DNA of 7,051 bases from an uncultured Prevotella sp. (lineage in GTDB: Bacteria > Bacteroidota > Bacteroidia > Bacteroidales > Bacteroidaceae), in the NCBI GenBank assembly GCA_900553285.1, contig USCX01000069.1:1-7051 (forward strand), read 5' to 3'. A program made the position numbers and the translations under genes. The notes beneath the pieces were generated by a model. The model searched no databases and was not told where the DNA came from. It saw only the letters and a program-made list of their open reading frames with translations. This document shows positions 1 to 6,478 of the stretch, piece by piece. How positions within the stretch are numbered: position 1 is the first letter of the stretch; each line of letters opens with the position of its first letter.

Positions 1-957
1 CATGAGGGCCTGGTCGCTTAATGTCGGCGAACCGTAAGGCATGCGCCCGAGTTCGACAGCCCTTCTCACGAGAGGGTGATGAGGGGCGATGTGCGACGAA
101 TTGAGGCGGAACGACCGTGCCTTTACGTCGCTTTTTATGTGGCGGCAGATTTCATCATACAGTTCGCGGTTGCTGTAACACTCATTGCTGCGCACGTCGA
201 CGGTGAACGTGCATTCGGCGGGGACAACGTTGTGCTGCGTGCCGGCCTGGATGATTGTGACCGTCATTTTCACCGCACCGAGCAGGGGCGAGACCCTCCG
301 GAAACGGTAGTTGCGAAACCATTCGATGTCGTCCATGGCTTCATAGATGGCGTTGACTCCTTCCCCGCGGGCGGCGTGTCCGGCCTGCCCGTGGGCCGTG
401 ACGTCGAGCACCATCAGTCCCTTTTCGGCCACGGCGGGCTGCATGTCTGTCGGCTCGCCCACGATAGCCACGCTGATGGGCGGGAGGGACGGGAGCACCA
501 TTTCCAGTCCTTGTTTGCCCGATACTTCTTCCTCGCACGAGGCTAAAAATATCAGGTTGTACGGTTGGGCTCTTCGGGTCAGCAGGCGGAATGTCTGGAG
601 CAGCGCCACGAGGCCGCCTCCGCAGTCGTTGCTCCCCAATCCGTAGAGCCTGCCGTTTTCGTGGGTCGGTTCGAAAGGAGGGCGCTGCCAGTCGGACGAC
701 GGGCGTACCGTGTCGATATGGGCGTTCAGCAGGAGCGTGGGACGTCCGGGAGCGTAGCCCTCGGCTATGGTCCAGAGGTTGTTCCCCTTACGCCGGGTGT
801 TGAGCCCCCTTCCCGTCATGAATTCCTCCAATTCGTCGGCAGCTGCTTTCTCCTCCCGGCTGAAAGCGGGAATCGCGATGAGCCGTTCGAGCAGGTGGAC
901 CGCCTCGCTGGCATACGCACTGGTCTCTTCGGGATAGAAAATTCTCTTCGGATTCAT
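1..957 (-). CDS. argE: M20-family metallo-deacylase, ArgE-like (N-acyl-ornithine/citrulline deacylase), C-terminus cut by window edge
   Basis: Zinc-dependent amidohydrolase that probably removes the N-acyl group from an arginine-pathway intermediate in the cytoplasm. The frame is open from ATG at 957-955 to position 1, giving 319 residues; family members are roughly 350, so about 30-40 residues are missing, including the last zinc-ligand histidine. Visible motifs: NAHIDTV at 78-84 (H80 metal ligand, D82), GSNDCGGG at 108-115 (D111 bridging ligand), EEEVSG at 142-147 (E143 likely general base, E144 ligand), GEPT at 167-170 (E168 ligand), the lid/dimerisation domain around 180-290 with GHAARGEG at 193-200, and GSPTLSDQ at 309-316. 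The start is the only ATG before the upstream in-frame stop (1041-1039). The pattern resembles Bacteroidetes proteins annotated as acetylornithine deacetylase; Bacteroides species are known to use N-succinylated arginine intermediates, so the acyl group could be succinyl. Other M20 substrates cannot be excluded. Confidence 0.9.
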   Translation of the reverse strand, partial: MNPKRIFYPEETSAYASEAVHLLERLIAIPAFSREEKAAADELEEFMTGRGLNTRRKGNNLWTIAEGYAPGRPTLLLNAHIDTVRPSSDWQRPPFEPTHENGRLYGLGSNDCGGGLVALLQTFRLLTRRAQPYNLIFLASCEEEVSGKQGLEMVLPSLPPISVAIVGEPTDMQPAVAEKGLMVLDVTAHGQAGHAARGEGVNAIYEAMDDIEWFRNYRFRRVSPLLGAVKMTVTIIQAGTQHNVVPAECTFTVDVRSNECYSNRELYDEICRHIKSDVKARSFRLNSSHIAPHHPLVRRAVELGRMPYGSPTLSDQALM

Positions 958-991
958 CGGTGTTGATGGTTTCAACGTGACAGTGGTCGTG

Positions 992-1023
992 CAAAAGTAG
1001 CGCTTCTTCCGGAATCCCGCAAG
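992..1023 (-). promoter_or_regulatory. Bacteroidetes-type promoter for the ArgE-like gene
   Basis: Read on the minus strand, TACTTTTG (complement of 992-999) is a full match to the Bacteroidetes -7 consensus TAnnTTTG. CTTG (complement of 1020-1023) lies 20 bases further upstream, where the -33 TTTG element is expected, and matches 3 of 4 bases. Transcription would begin near 985, leaving a leader of about 25-30 bases before the ATG at 957. This is a motif match only. Confidence 0.6.
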
Positions 1024-1055
1024 GCTTGTGTCGACTTGTTAGGCCGGGGCGGGGA

Positions 1056-1112
1056 AAACGGTCACTGCGATAAGAGAAACGGTCGCTGCGGCTGTTTTGC
1101 CTGTCGCTGCGA
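1056..1112. repeat. Three direct repeats with 21-base period, core GTCRCTGCGR
   Basis: The core GTCRCTGCGR occurs at 1061-1070, 1082-1091 and 1103-1112, each start exactly 21 bases after the previous one. The first two copies extend to AAACGGTCRCTGCG (1056-1069 and 1077-1090), differing at one of 14 positions. The third keeps the core but has CCT where the others have ACG just upstream. The remaining bases of each 21-base unit are not conserved. Two helical turns per repeat would place copies on one face of the DNA, as with operator arrays, but no regulator is known and decayed tandem duplication is an alternative. Confidence 0.6.
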
Positions 1113-1117
1113 TCCTC

Positions 1118-1133
1118 CCGGCCGCGAGGCCGG
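1118..1133 (+). other. GC-rich hairpin with GNRA-type loop
   Basis: CCGGCC (1118-1123) and GGCCGG (1128-1133) are perfectly complementary around GCGA, a GNRA tetraloop if transcribed from the plus strand. It lies directly after the third 21-base repeat. No clear T-run follows, so it is not a standard terminator, and it sits upstream of the putative plus-strand promoter. Confidence 0.45.
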
Positions 1134-1268
1134 CCGCTTTCCCCTTCCGGAACGGGAACCGTGGATCCGCCCCTCACCGATGCCTGCGGAGGCGTGGCCG
1201 GGAGTCGGAAAACGGCGGAAATATCGAAAAAAAGGCCGGTAGGGCAGAGGATAAAAGAAATAAAATTG

Positions 1269-1276
1269 TATATTTG
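1269..1276 (+). promoter_or_regulatory. Putative -7 element for the acyl-CoA synthetase gene
   Basis: TATATTTG matches the Bacteroidetes -7 consensus TAnnTTTG and sits in an AT-rich patch 26 bases before the ATG at 1303. No TTTG is present at the expected -33 position (around 1245), so the promoter is only half supported. The predicted leader is about 20 bases. Confidence 0.45.
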
Positions 1277-1302
1277 TCAAATCAAAAAAACTTGTCAGCC
1301 CC

Positions 1303-3129
1303 ATGTTGATGAATTGTCACCTCTCGCGTTTGGTTCAGGAGCAGGCGCAACGTTACGGCGAGCGCACGGCGCTGTCCTATCGCGACTATGTGCAAGGCTG
1401 TTGGGTGCCTGTTTCGTGGAACCGTTTTGCCAGGTATGTCCGTTCGGTGGCGCAGGCGTTGCTGTCGCTTGGGGTGAGCGTGCAGGAGAACCTGGCCGTT
1501 TTCTCGCAGAACAAGCCCGAGTGCCTGTATGTCGATTTCGGCGCTTATTCCGTCCGAGCCGTTACCATACCGTTCTATGCTACCAGCAGCGGGGCCCAGG
1601 TGAAATACATGCTCAACGACGCCGGGGTGCGGTTCATTTTCGTGGGCGAACAGGACCAGTATGATGTGGCGTTCAGCGTCATGCCGCTTTGCCATACCTT
1701 GGAGAGGATCATTATCTTCGACCCCTCGGTGCGGCGGAACGCCAACGACCATGTGTCGGTCTATTTTGACGAGTTTCTGGAATGGGGCGCGGGTGACGTG
1801 TTGGGCGGTGAGGTGGAGAAGCGGACGGCTGAGGCTACTTTCGACGACCTTGTCAACATTCTTTATACCAGCGGAACGACAGGCCCCAGCAAAGGCGTGA
1901 TGCTCACGGCCGGAATGTATCACGAGGGGTTTCGCATCAACGACCTCGTGCTGCCTCTCAGCGAGAAAGACGTTTTCCTGAACTTCCTCCCTTTCACCCA
2001 TGTGTTCGAGCGGGCGTGGTCCTATCTCGGCCTGGCGGAGGGTGCGCGCCTCGCCATCAACCTGCGGCCTAACGACGTGCTGCAATCCTTGCAGGAGGTC
2101 CACCCGACGTGCATGTCGGCAGTGCCCCGGTTTTGGGAGAAGGTCTATCAGGCGGTCCTGGAAAAGATGGAGAATGGTTCTCCCCTTGTCCGCAACATGA
2201 TCAGTTCGGCCATCGAGGTGGGAAAACGCTACATGAGTTATAAGTCGTGCGGCGCTCTGCCTCCTTTTTCGCTCACTATGCGTTACCGGTTCTACGAGCG
2301 TACGGTCATAGCCTACTTGAAGAAAACCTTAGGACTCGAAAGGGGGAATTTCTTTCCGACGGCGGGCGCTGCGGTTTCGCCGGCCGTCGAAGAGTTCGTC
2401 CATGCCGCCGGCATCCGCATGGTCGTCGGCTATGGCCTGACCGAGTCGACCGCTACGGTGGCGTGCGACGTGCCCGGCATGACGTATCATGTCGGTTCGG
2501 TGGGGCGGCTGGTCGACGGTCTCGAACTCCGCTTTGGTGAGAACAACGAAATCCTCTTGCGTGGCAAGACGATCACGCCCGGATACTACCATAAAGAAAA
2601 AGAGACCCGTGAGGCGATTGACGCCGAAGGCTGGTTCCATACCGGCGATGCCGGCTATATGAAAGACGGTGAGCTCTATCTGACCGACCGGATCAAGGAT
2701 TTGTTCAAGACGTCGAACGGGAAGTATATCGCCCCGCAGCTGATAGAATCCAAACTCATCGTGGACCGGTATATCGATCAGGTCGTCGTGGTGGCCGATG
2801 AGCACAAGTTCGTGTCGGCGCTCATTGTGCCGGATTATGAGTTGCTTGGGGAATATGCGGCCCAAGCCGGTCTCGTATGCCCCTCACGTGAGGAGTTGTG
2901 CCGCCATCCGCAGGTGATCCGCTTTGTCGCTGACCGTATCAGTACCATCCAGCAGGATCTGGCCAACTACGAGCGCGTCAAGCGCTTCATCCTTCTTCCT
3001 GAGCCTTTCACCATGGAGCGGGGAGAGATGACCAACACTTTGAAAATCCGCCGCAAGGTCGTCTACGAACACTATGCCGCCGAAATCAGCAATCTGTATG
3101 CTGAGGCGGAGGTCGGGACGGATGCCTGA
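1303..3129 (+). CDS. Long-chain fatty acid-CoA ligase (AMP-forming acyl-CoA synthetase)
   Basis: ATP-dependent enzyme that adenylates a fatty acid and transfers it to coenzyme A, activating it for lipid synthesis, remodelling or breakdown; cytoplasmic or membrane-peripheral. The 608 residues fit the FadD15/Faa1-type long-chain branch of the ANL superfamily. Motifs in order: P-loop-like YTSGTTGPSKGV at 188-199; FTHVFER at 231-237; FFPTAGAAVSP at 350-360, in the place of the usual SGGAxLxP; GYGLTEST at 376-383; WFHTGD at 444-449, whose aspartate binds ribose; TDRIKDLFKTSNGKYIAP at 461-478, the hinge region; and TLKIRRK at 579-585, whose K581 is the likely adenylation lysine. No signal peptide is visible. 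ATG at 1303 is used; ATG at 1309, two codons later, is equally possible. The motifs do not fix acyl chain length. The next gene starts 157 bases downstream, so co-transcription is uncertain. Confidence 0.93.
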   Translation: MLMNCHLSRLVQEQAQRYGERTALSYRDYVQGCWVPVSWNRFARYVRSVAQALLSLGVSVQENLAVFSQNKPECLYVDFGAYSVRAVTIPFYATSSGAQVKYMLNDAGVRFIFVGEQDQYDVAFSVMPLCHTLERIIIFDPSVRRNANDHVSVYFDEFLEWGAGDVLGGEVEKRTAEATFDDLVNILYTSGTTGPSKGVMLTAGMYHEGFRINDLVLPLSEKDVFLNFLPFTHVFERAWSYLGLAEGARLAINLRPNDVLQSLQEVHPTCMSAVPRFWEKVYQAVLEKMENGSPLVRNMISSAIEVGKRYMSYKSCGALPPFSLTMRYRFYERTVIAYLKKTLGLERGNFFPTAGAAVSPAVEEFVHAAGIRMVVGYGLTESTATVACDVPGMTYHVGSVGRLVDGLELRFGENNEILLRGKTITPGYYHKEKETREAIDAEGWFHTGDAGYMKDGELYLTDRIKDLFKTSNGKYIAPQLIESKLIVDRYIDQVVVVADEHKFVSALIVPDYELLGEYAAQAGLVCPSREELCRHPQVIRFVADRISTIQQDLANYERVKRFILLPEPFTMERGEMTNTLKIRRKVVYEHYAAEISNLYAEAEVGTDA

Positions 3130-3187
3130 GTGGGCTTGCCTGCGGCGGAATGTCTACCCGCACGGGCCGTGTGTGGCGCGTAAGTCT

Positions 3188-3221
3188 CTCCCGCGTTTGA
3201 GGCGCGTCTCGGATGCGGGAG
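3188..3221 (+). other. Stem-loop in the gap after the acyl-CoA synthetase gene
   Basis: CTCCCGC (3188-3194) pairs perfectly with GCGGGAG (3215-3221). Inside, GAG (3199-3201) can pair with CTC (3208-3210) around a six-base loop. It starts 59 bases after the stop of the preceding gene, which suits an RNA-end or processing structure, but no T-run follows, so intrinsic termination is not supported. The surrounding gap (3130-3286) changes from GC-rich to strongly AT-rich after about 3250. Confidence 0.4.
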
Positions 3222-3286
3222 CGGGCGCTATGCCAGTCCGTGTAAGAACGACACAAGAAATAAGAAGTAGTAAATTATATGAATTT

Positions 3287-5137
3287 ATGGCTATAACGTT
3301 AACTGTACTCGCACTTTCCGCCGTTTTTTTCATGTGGGGACGGCTTCGTTCCGACCTCGTTGCCTTATGTGCCTTGCTGGCTCTTGTGCTGGCAGGCATT
3401 CTGACCCCCGAAGAGGCTCTCTCAGGATTTTCCAACCCCGTGGTGATCATGATGGCCGGACTGTTTGTCGTCAGCGGCGCCATCTTCCAGACCGGTCTGG
3501 CCAACCAGGCGAGCCGTCAGGTACTGCGCTGGGCCGGAACGAGCGAGCTGAGGCTTTTTCTGCTCGTCATGCTCGTAACTGCTTTTGTCGGGTCGTTTGT
3601 CAGTAACACCGGCACAGTGGCCTTGATGCTCCCCATCGTGGTGAGCATGGCCAAAACGGCCAATGTGCCCGCGTCGCGCCTGTTGATGCCTTTGGCTTTT
3701 GCCAGCAGTATGGGAGGTATGATGACGCTTATCGGTACGGCTCCCAACCTTATCATCAGCGAGACCCTCGAACAGGCCGGCTATGGTGAGCTCTCTTTCT
3801 TCTCTTTTACGCCCGTAGGCCTGATTTGTGTGGCCGTGGGTATATTGGTGCTCATCCCCATGAGCCGGTGGTTCCTTTCCGGGAAACGGAAGAAAAAGGG
3901 AGAGAAGCGGCGGGGAAAGACGTTGAGCCAGCTGGTTGACGAATATCAGATAGCCGAAGGCCTGACACGGCTGAGCGTTCCTTCCGGTTCGCCGATTATC
4001 GGTCAGACCGTAGTCCGGCTGGACGTGTTCCGCCGATACGGGCTGACGGTGATTGAGGTGCGTCGCGAGGACACGTCGCGCGGGCCGCTTCTCAAACGTG
4101 TGATGCAGTATGCCGCCGGTCAGGACGTGGCGCTGGCCGAGGATGACGTGATTTATGTGCTGGCGCAGGACCCTACACGTGCTGAGGCTTTCGCTCGTGA
4201 TTATGGTTTGTCTGTCGTGACGTCGAAGCATAGGGACGAAACGCTGCATTTTTATGATATAGGGATTGCGGAGGTCGTGTTGATGCATGCGTCGAAGTTA
4301 CTGAACCGCACGTTGAAGGAAACAGAGTTCCGTTCGGTTTACGGCGTCAATGTGCTCGGCATCCGGCGCGATAACCACTATCAACTCGACAACCTTAAAG
4401 ATGTGCGCCTGCACAGCGGGGATGTGTTGCTCGTGCAGGGCACGTGGGAAAACATAGCCCGTTTGAGCCGTCTGGGAGGCGAGGAATGGGTCGTCCTGGG
4501 CCAACCCGAGGCCGAGGCGGCCCGGGTGACGCTCGATTATAAGGCGCCGCTGGCCGGAATGATTCTGGCTGGCATGGTGCTCGCCATGGCTCTTGATTTT
4601 ATCCCCGTGGCCCCCGTGACAGCCGTCATGGTGGCAGCGGTACTCATGGTCCTCACAGGCTGCCTGAGGAATGTGGAAGCCGCTTACAAGACGATGAACT
4701 GGGAGAGTCTCGTCTTGTTTGCCGCCATGCTGCCGATGTCTATCGCACTCGAAAAGACCGGCGCGTCGGCATGGATGTCCGGTTCGTTGGTCGCAGGTCT
4801 CGGAAGTCATGGCCCCTATGTCCTTTTGGCGGGCATATACTTTGCCACGTCGGTCATGACGTTGTTCATCAGCAATACGGTGACGACTGTGTTGATGGCC
4901 CCCATCGCGTTGAGTGCGGCTGTCGGTGTCGGGGTTCATCCGGCGGCATTCCTGTTTGCCGTGTCGGTCGCTTCGAGCATGTGCTTTGCGTCTCCTTTTT
5001 CCACGCCGCCCAATGCGTTGGTGATGCCCGCCGGGCAATATACCTTTGCCGATTTCGTGAAAGTCGGGTTGCCGTTGCAGTTCATCATAGGGCTGGTGAT
5101 GGTTTTTGCCCTCCCACTGTTATTCCCATTCGGCTGA
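3287..5137 (+). CDS. SLC13-family (DASS) permease with two internal TrkA-C/RCK_C domains
   Basis: Inner-membrane secondary transporter, probably sodium-coupled import of an anion such as a dicarboxylate or sulfate; the substrate cannot be read from sequence. From ATG 3287 the protein has 616 residues, normal for this architecture. The first membrane half covers about 3-196, with SNTGT at 106-110 and GTAPN at 150-154. A basic stretch (about 200-211) leads to two soluble TrkA-C-like domains at about 215-296 and 325-400. The second membrane half (about 420-616) repeats the pattern with SNTVTT at 529-534 and STPPN at 572-576. The paired SNT and PN motifs are the inverted-repeat hallmark that forms the sodium and substrate sites in DASS transporters. 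The frame stays open upstream to 3074 inside the previous gene, but that extension is arginine-rich and unlike the family; ATG 3287 directly precedes the first membrane segment and follows an A-rich leader. TrkA-C domains usually sense ligands or nucleotides; the ligand here is unknown. Confidence 0.92.
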   Translation: MAITLTVLALSAVFFMWGRLRSDLVALCALLALVLAGILTPEEALSGFSNPVVIMMAGLFVVSGAIFQTGLANQASRQVLRWAGTSELRLFLLVMLVTAFVGSFVSNTGTVALMLPIVVSMAKTANVPASRLLMPLAFASSMGGMMTLIGTAPNLIISETLEQAGYGELSFFSFTPVGLICVAVGILVLIPMSRWFLSGKRKKKGEKRRGKTLSQLVDEYQIAEGLTRLSVPSGSPIIGQTVVRLDVFRRYGLTVIEVRREDTSRGPLLKRVMQYAAGQDVALAEDDVIYVLAQDPTRAEAFARDYGLSVVTSKHRDETLHFYDIGIAEVVLMHASKLLNRTLKETEFRSVYGVNVLGIRRDNHYQLDNLKDVRLHSGDVLLVQGTWENIARLSRLGGEEWVVLGQPEAEAARVTLDYKAPLAGMILAGMVLAMALDFIPVAPVTAVMVAAVLMVLTGCLRNVEAAYKTMNWESLVLFAAMLPMSIALEKTGASAWMSGSLVAGLGSHGPYVLLAGIYFATSVMTLFISNTVTTVLMAPIALSAAVGVGVHPAAFLFAVSVASSMCFASPFSTPPNALVMPAGQYTFADFVKVGLPLQFIIGLVMVFALPLLFPFG

Positions 5138-5151
5138 AAGTTGTAACTTTA
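5137..5151 (+). promoter_or_regulatory. Weak promoter-like site and inverted repeat before prfB
   Basis: TAACTTTA at 5144-5151 differs by one base from the Bacteroidetes -7 consensus TAnnTTTG and lies 19 bases before the prfB ATG, which would leave a very short leader. It overlaps an inverted repeat, AAAGTT (5137-5142) and AACTTT (5145-5150), which begins on the last base of the permease stop codon. No TTTG is seen at the -33 position. Read-through from the permease gene is an alternative source of prfB transcript. Confidence 0.3.
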
Positions 5152-5170
5152 CCGCCAAAAAGCATAACGA

Positions 5171-6301
5171 ATGATTACAGCTGAACAATTGAAGTCCGTG
5201 AAAGAGCGGACGGAGGCTTTGGCCCATTATCTCGACATAGACGCAAAGACGATGCAGCTCGAAGAGGAGCAGCTGCGGACGCAGGCGCCCGGTTTCTGGG
5301 ATGATGCCAAGCGGGCCGAAGAGCAGATGAAGAAAGTGAAAACGCTCGAAAAATGGATTTCGGGATACAAGGAAGTGAAAGTGCTGACCGATGAACTTGA
5401 ACTGGCCTTTGACTTTCACAAAGAAGGCTCGCTGAGCGAAGAAGAGGTCGACGCGGCGTATGGGAAAGCGTTGGAGGCCGTCGAGGCCCTCGAACTGAAA
5501 AACATGCTCCGCCAGGAGGAAGACGCGATGGACTGCGTGCTGAAAATCAATTCGGGGGCGGGCGGAACGGAAAGTCAGGACTGGGCTTCGATGCTCATGC
5601 GTATGTATATGCGCTATGCCGAAGCGCATGGCTACAAGGTGACGGTTTCAAATTTGCAAGACGGCGACGAAGCCGGCATTAAGACCGTGACGATGGAAAT
5701 AGAGGGCGATTATGCCTACGGTTACCTCAAAAGCGAAAACGGCGTTCACCGTCTGGTGAGGGTCTCGCCCTATAATGCCCAAGGCAAGCGCATGACGTCT
5801 TTTGCATCGGTGTTCGTCACGCCCTTGGTCGACGATACCATAGAAGTCTATGTAGACCCTTCGAAAATCAGCTGGGACCTCTTCCGTTCAGGCGGTGCCG
5901 GAGGGCAGAATGTGAACAAAGTGGAGACCGGCGTCCGCCTGCGCTATCAATATAAGGACCCTGACACGGGCGAAGAAGAGGAAATCCTGATTGAGAACAC
6001 CGAAAGCCGCAAGCAGCTCGAAAATCGTGAGAACGCCATGCGCCTCCTCCGTTCGCAGCTTTACGACCGTGCGTTGCAGAAGCGCCGCGCCGAGCAGGCC
6101 AAGATCGAAGCCGGGAAAAAGAAAATCGAATGGGGAAGCCAGATCCGCAGTTATGTGTTCGACGACCGTCGTGTGAAGGACCACCGGACCGGCTTCCAGA
6201 CAAGCGATGTCACCGGCGTGATGGACGGGAAGATCGATGGTTTCATCAAGGCCTACCTGATGGAATTTTCGGAGCAGAACGCCGAGGGACAGAAAGGGTG
6301 A
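5171..6301 (+). CDS. prfB: Peptide chain release factor 2, without the programmed frameshift
   Basis: Class I release factor that reads UAA and UGA in the ribosomal A site and triggers peptide release. The 376 residues cover the full family length. An N-terminal helical domain (about 1-110) is followed by NSGAGGTESQDW at 127-138, the stop-reading loop SPYNAQGKRMTSF at 199-211, and the catalytic GGQ at 244-246 within SGGAGGQNVNKVET. The C-terminal helix ends in AYLMEF (361-366). SPx rather than PxT in the reading loop marks RF2, not RF1, and the N-terminal domain excludes the short RF-H type. Most bacteria need a +1 frameshift at CTT TGA C near codon 25; here codons 21-22 are CTC GAC (5231-5236), aligned with that site, and the frame is continuous. 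The loop differs from E. coli SPF...H, with Y201 and M208. The start ATG 5171 follows an A-rich stretch and lies 33 bases after the permease stop. Confidence 0.97.
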   Translation: MITAEQLKSVKERTEALAHYLDIDAKTMQLEEEQLRTQAPGFWDDAKRAEEQMKKVKTLEKWISGYKEVKVLTDELELAFDFHKEGSLSEEEVDAAYGKALEAVEALELKNMLRQEEDAMDCVLKINSGAGGTESQDWASMLMRMYMRYAEAHGYKVTVSNLQDGDEAGIKTVTMEIEGDYAYGYLKSENGVHRLVRVSPYNAQGKRMTSFASVFVTPLVDDTIEVYVDPSKISWDLFRSGGAGGQNVNKVETGVRLRYQYKDPDTGEEEEILIENTESRKQLENRENAMRLLRSQLYDRALQKRRAEQAKIEAGKKKIEWGSQIRSYVFDDRRVKDHRTGFQTSDVTGVMDGKIDGFIKAYLMEFSEQNAEGQKG

Positions 6302-6333
6302 GAACCAGACATAACGACTAAAATCTGATATCT

Positions 6334-6477
6334 ATGAGCCAGAAAAGTAAAATGAAAGCCACAGCCCGCGAAGCGCGCCAAGCGCGTCAGGCAAGGCGTA
6401 TAATCAACGGAATTTTTATCGGACTGATTGTTTTGATGATCCTTGCTTTATCGGCATATTATCTCCTCACTCAATAG
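6334..6477 (+). CDS. Small single-pass membrane protein, 47 residues, unknown function
   Basis: I do not recognise a family. The frame runs from ATG 6334 to TAG 6475-6477. Residues 1-22 are hydrophilic and strongly basic, with an Ala/Arg/Gln-rich run (AREARQARQARR, 11-22) that could form an amphipathic helix. Residues 23-44 form one hydrophobic segment rich in Ile, Leu and Val, followed by only a few residues (LTQ). The charge pattern predicts a cytoplasmic N-terminus and a C-terminus just across the inner membrane; a cleavable signal peptide is unlikely because no mature part would remain. The gene sits 32 bases after prfB and its stop is one base before the CYTH start, so the three probably share a transcript. 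The tight packing and clear membrane segment support a real gene. Confidence 0.72.
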   Translation: MSQKSKMKATAREARQARQARRIINGIFIGLIVLMILALSAYYLLTQ

Positions 6478-6478
6478 A

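Larger units (their letters stand above)
958..1302. other. Divergent intergenic spacer (345 bases) between the ArgE-like and acyl-CoA synthetase genes
   Basis: No convincing gene is visible here. The spacer holds the minus-strand promoter (992-1023), three repeats at 21-base period (1056-1112), a GC-rich hairpin (1118-1133), and an AT-rich end (about 1220-1300) with a -7-like element for the plus-strand gene. Short open frames in it have atypical, arginine/glycine/cysteine-rich translations with no recognisable family and are taken as chance frames in GC-rich DNA. Confidence 0.7.

Noticed and set aside
76..966. Plus-strand open frames of 156, 99 and 133 codons across the first kilobase
   Set aside because: All lie antisense to the ArgE-like gene, whose active-site motifs are clear.
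1036..1242. 68-codon cysteine- and arginine-rich frame in the divergent spacer
   Set aside because: It has no recognisable family and no supporting start context, and it runs through the repeat array and hairpin; a chance frame is more likely.
1282..2103. 273-codon open frame on the minus strand opposite the acyl-CoA synthetase gene
   Set aside because: It is antisense to well-conserved motifs of the plus-strand enzyme and its translation is histidine/arginine-rich with no family pattern; such frames are common in GC-rich coding DNA.
3074..3286. Upstream extension of the permease frame into the synthetase gene
   Set aside because: The added 71 residues are arginine/proline-rich and overlap the preceding gene; the family normally starts close to the first membrane segment, as ATG 3287 does.
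3422..5038. Two long minus-strand open frames (3422-4288 and 4298-5038) opposite the permease
   Set aside because: Their translations are low-complexity, His/Gln/Arg-rich mirrors of the membrane protein codons, with no recognisable domain.
5212..5216. GGAGG as the SD-like stimulator of an RF2 frameshift
   Set aside because: It lies 14 bases from the CTC codon instead of about 3, and there is no slippery CTT or in-frame TGA to act on.
6443..6478. Upstream start for the CYTH protein
   Set aside because: It would overlap the small membrane-protein gene and place 12 extra residues before the signature that normally lies at the N-terminus.
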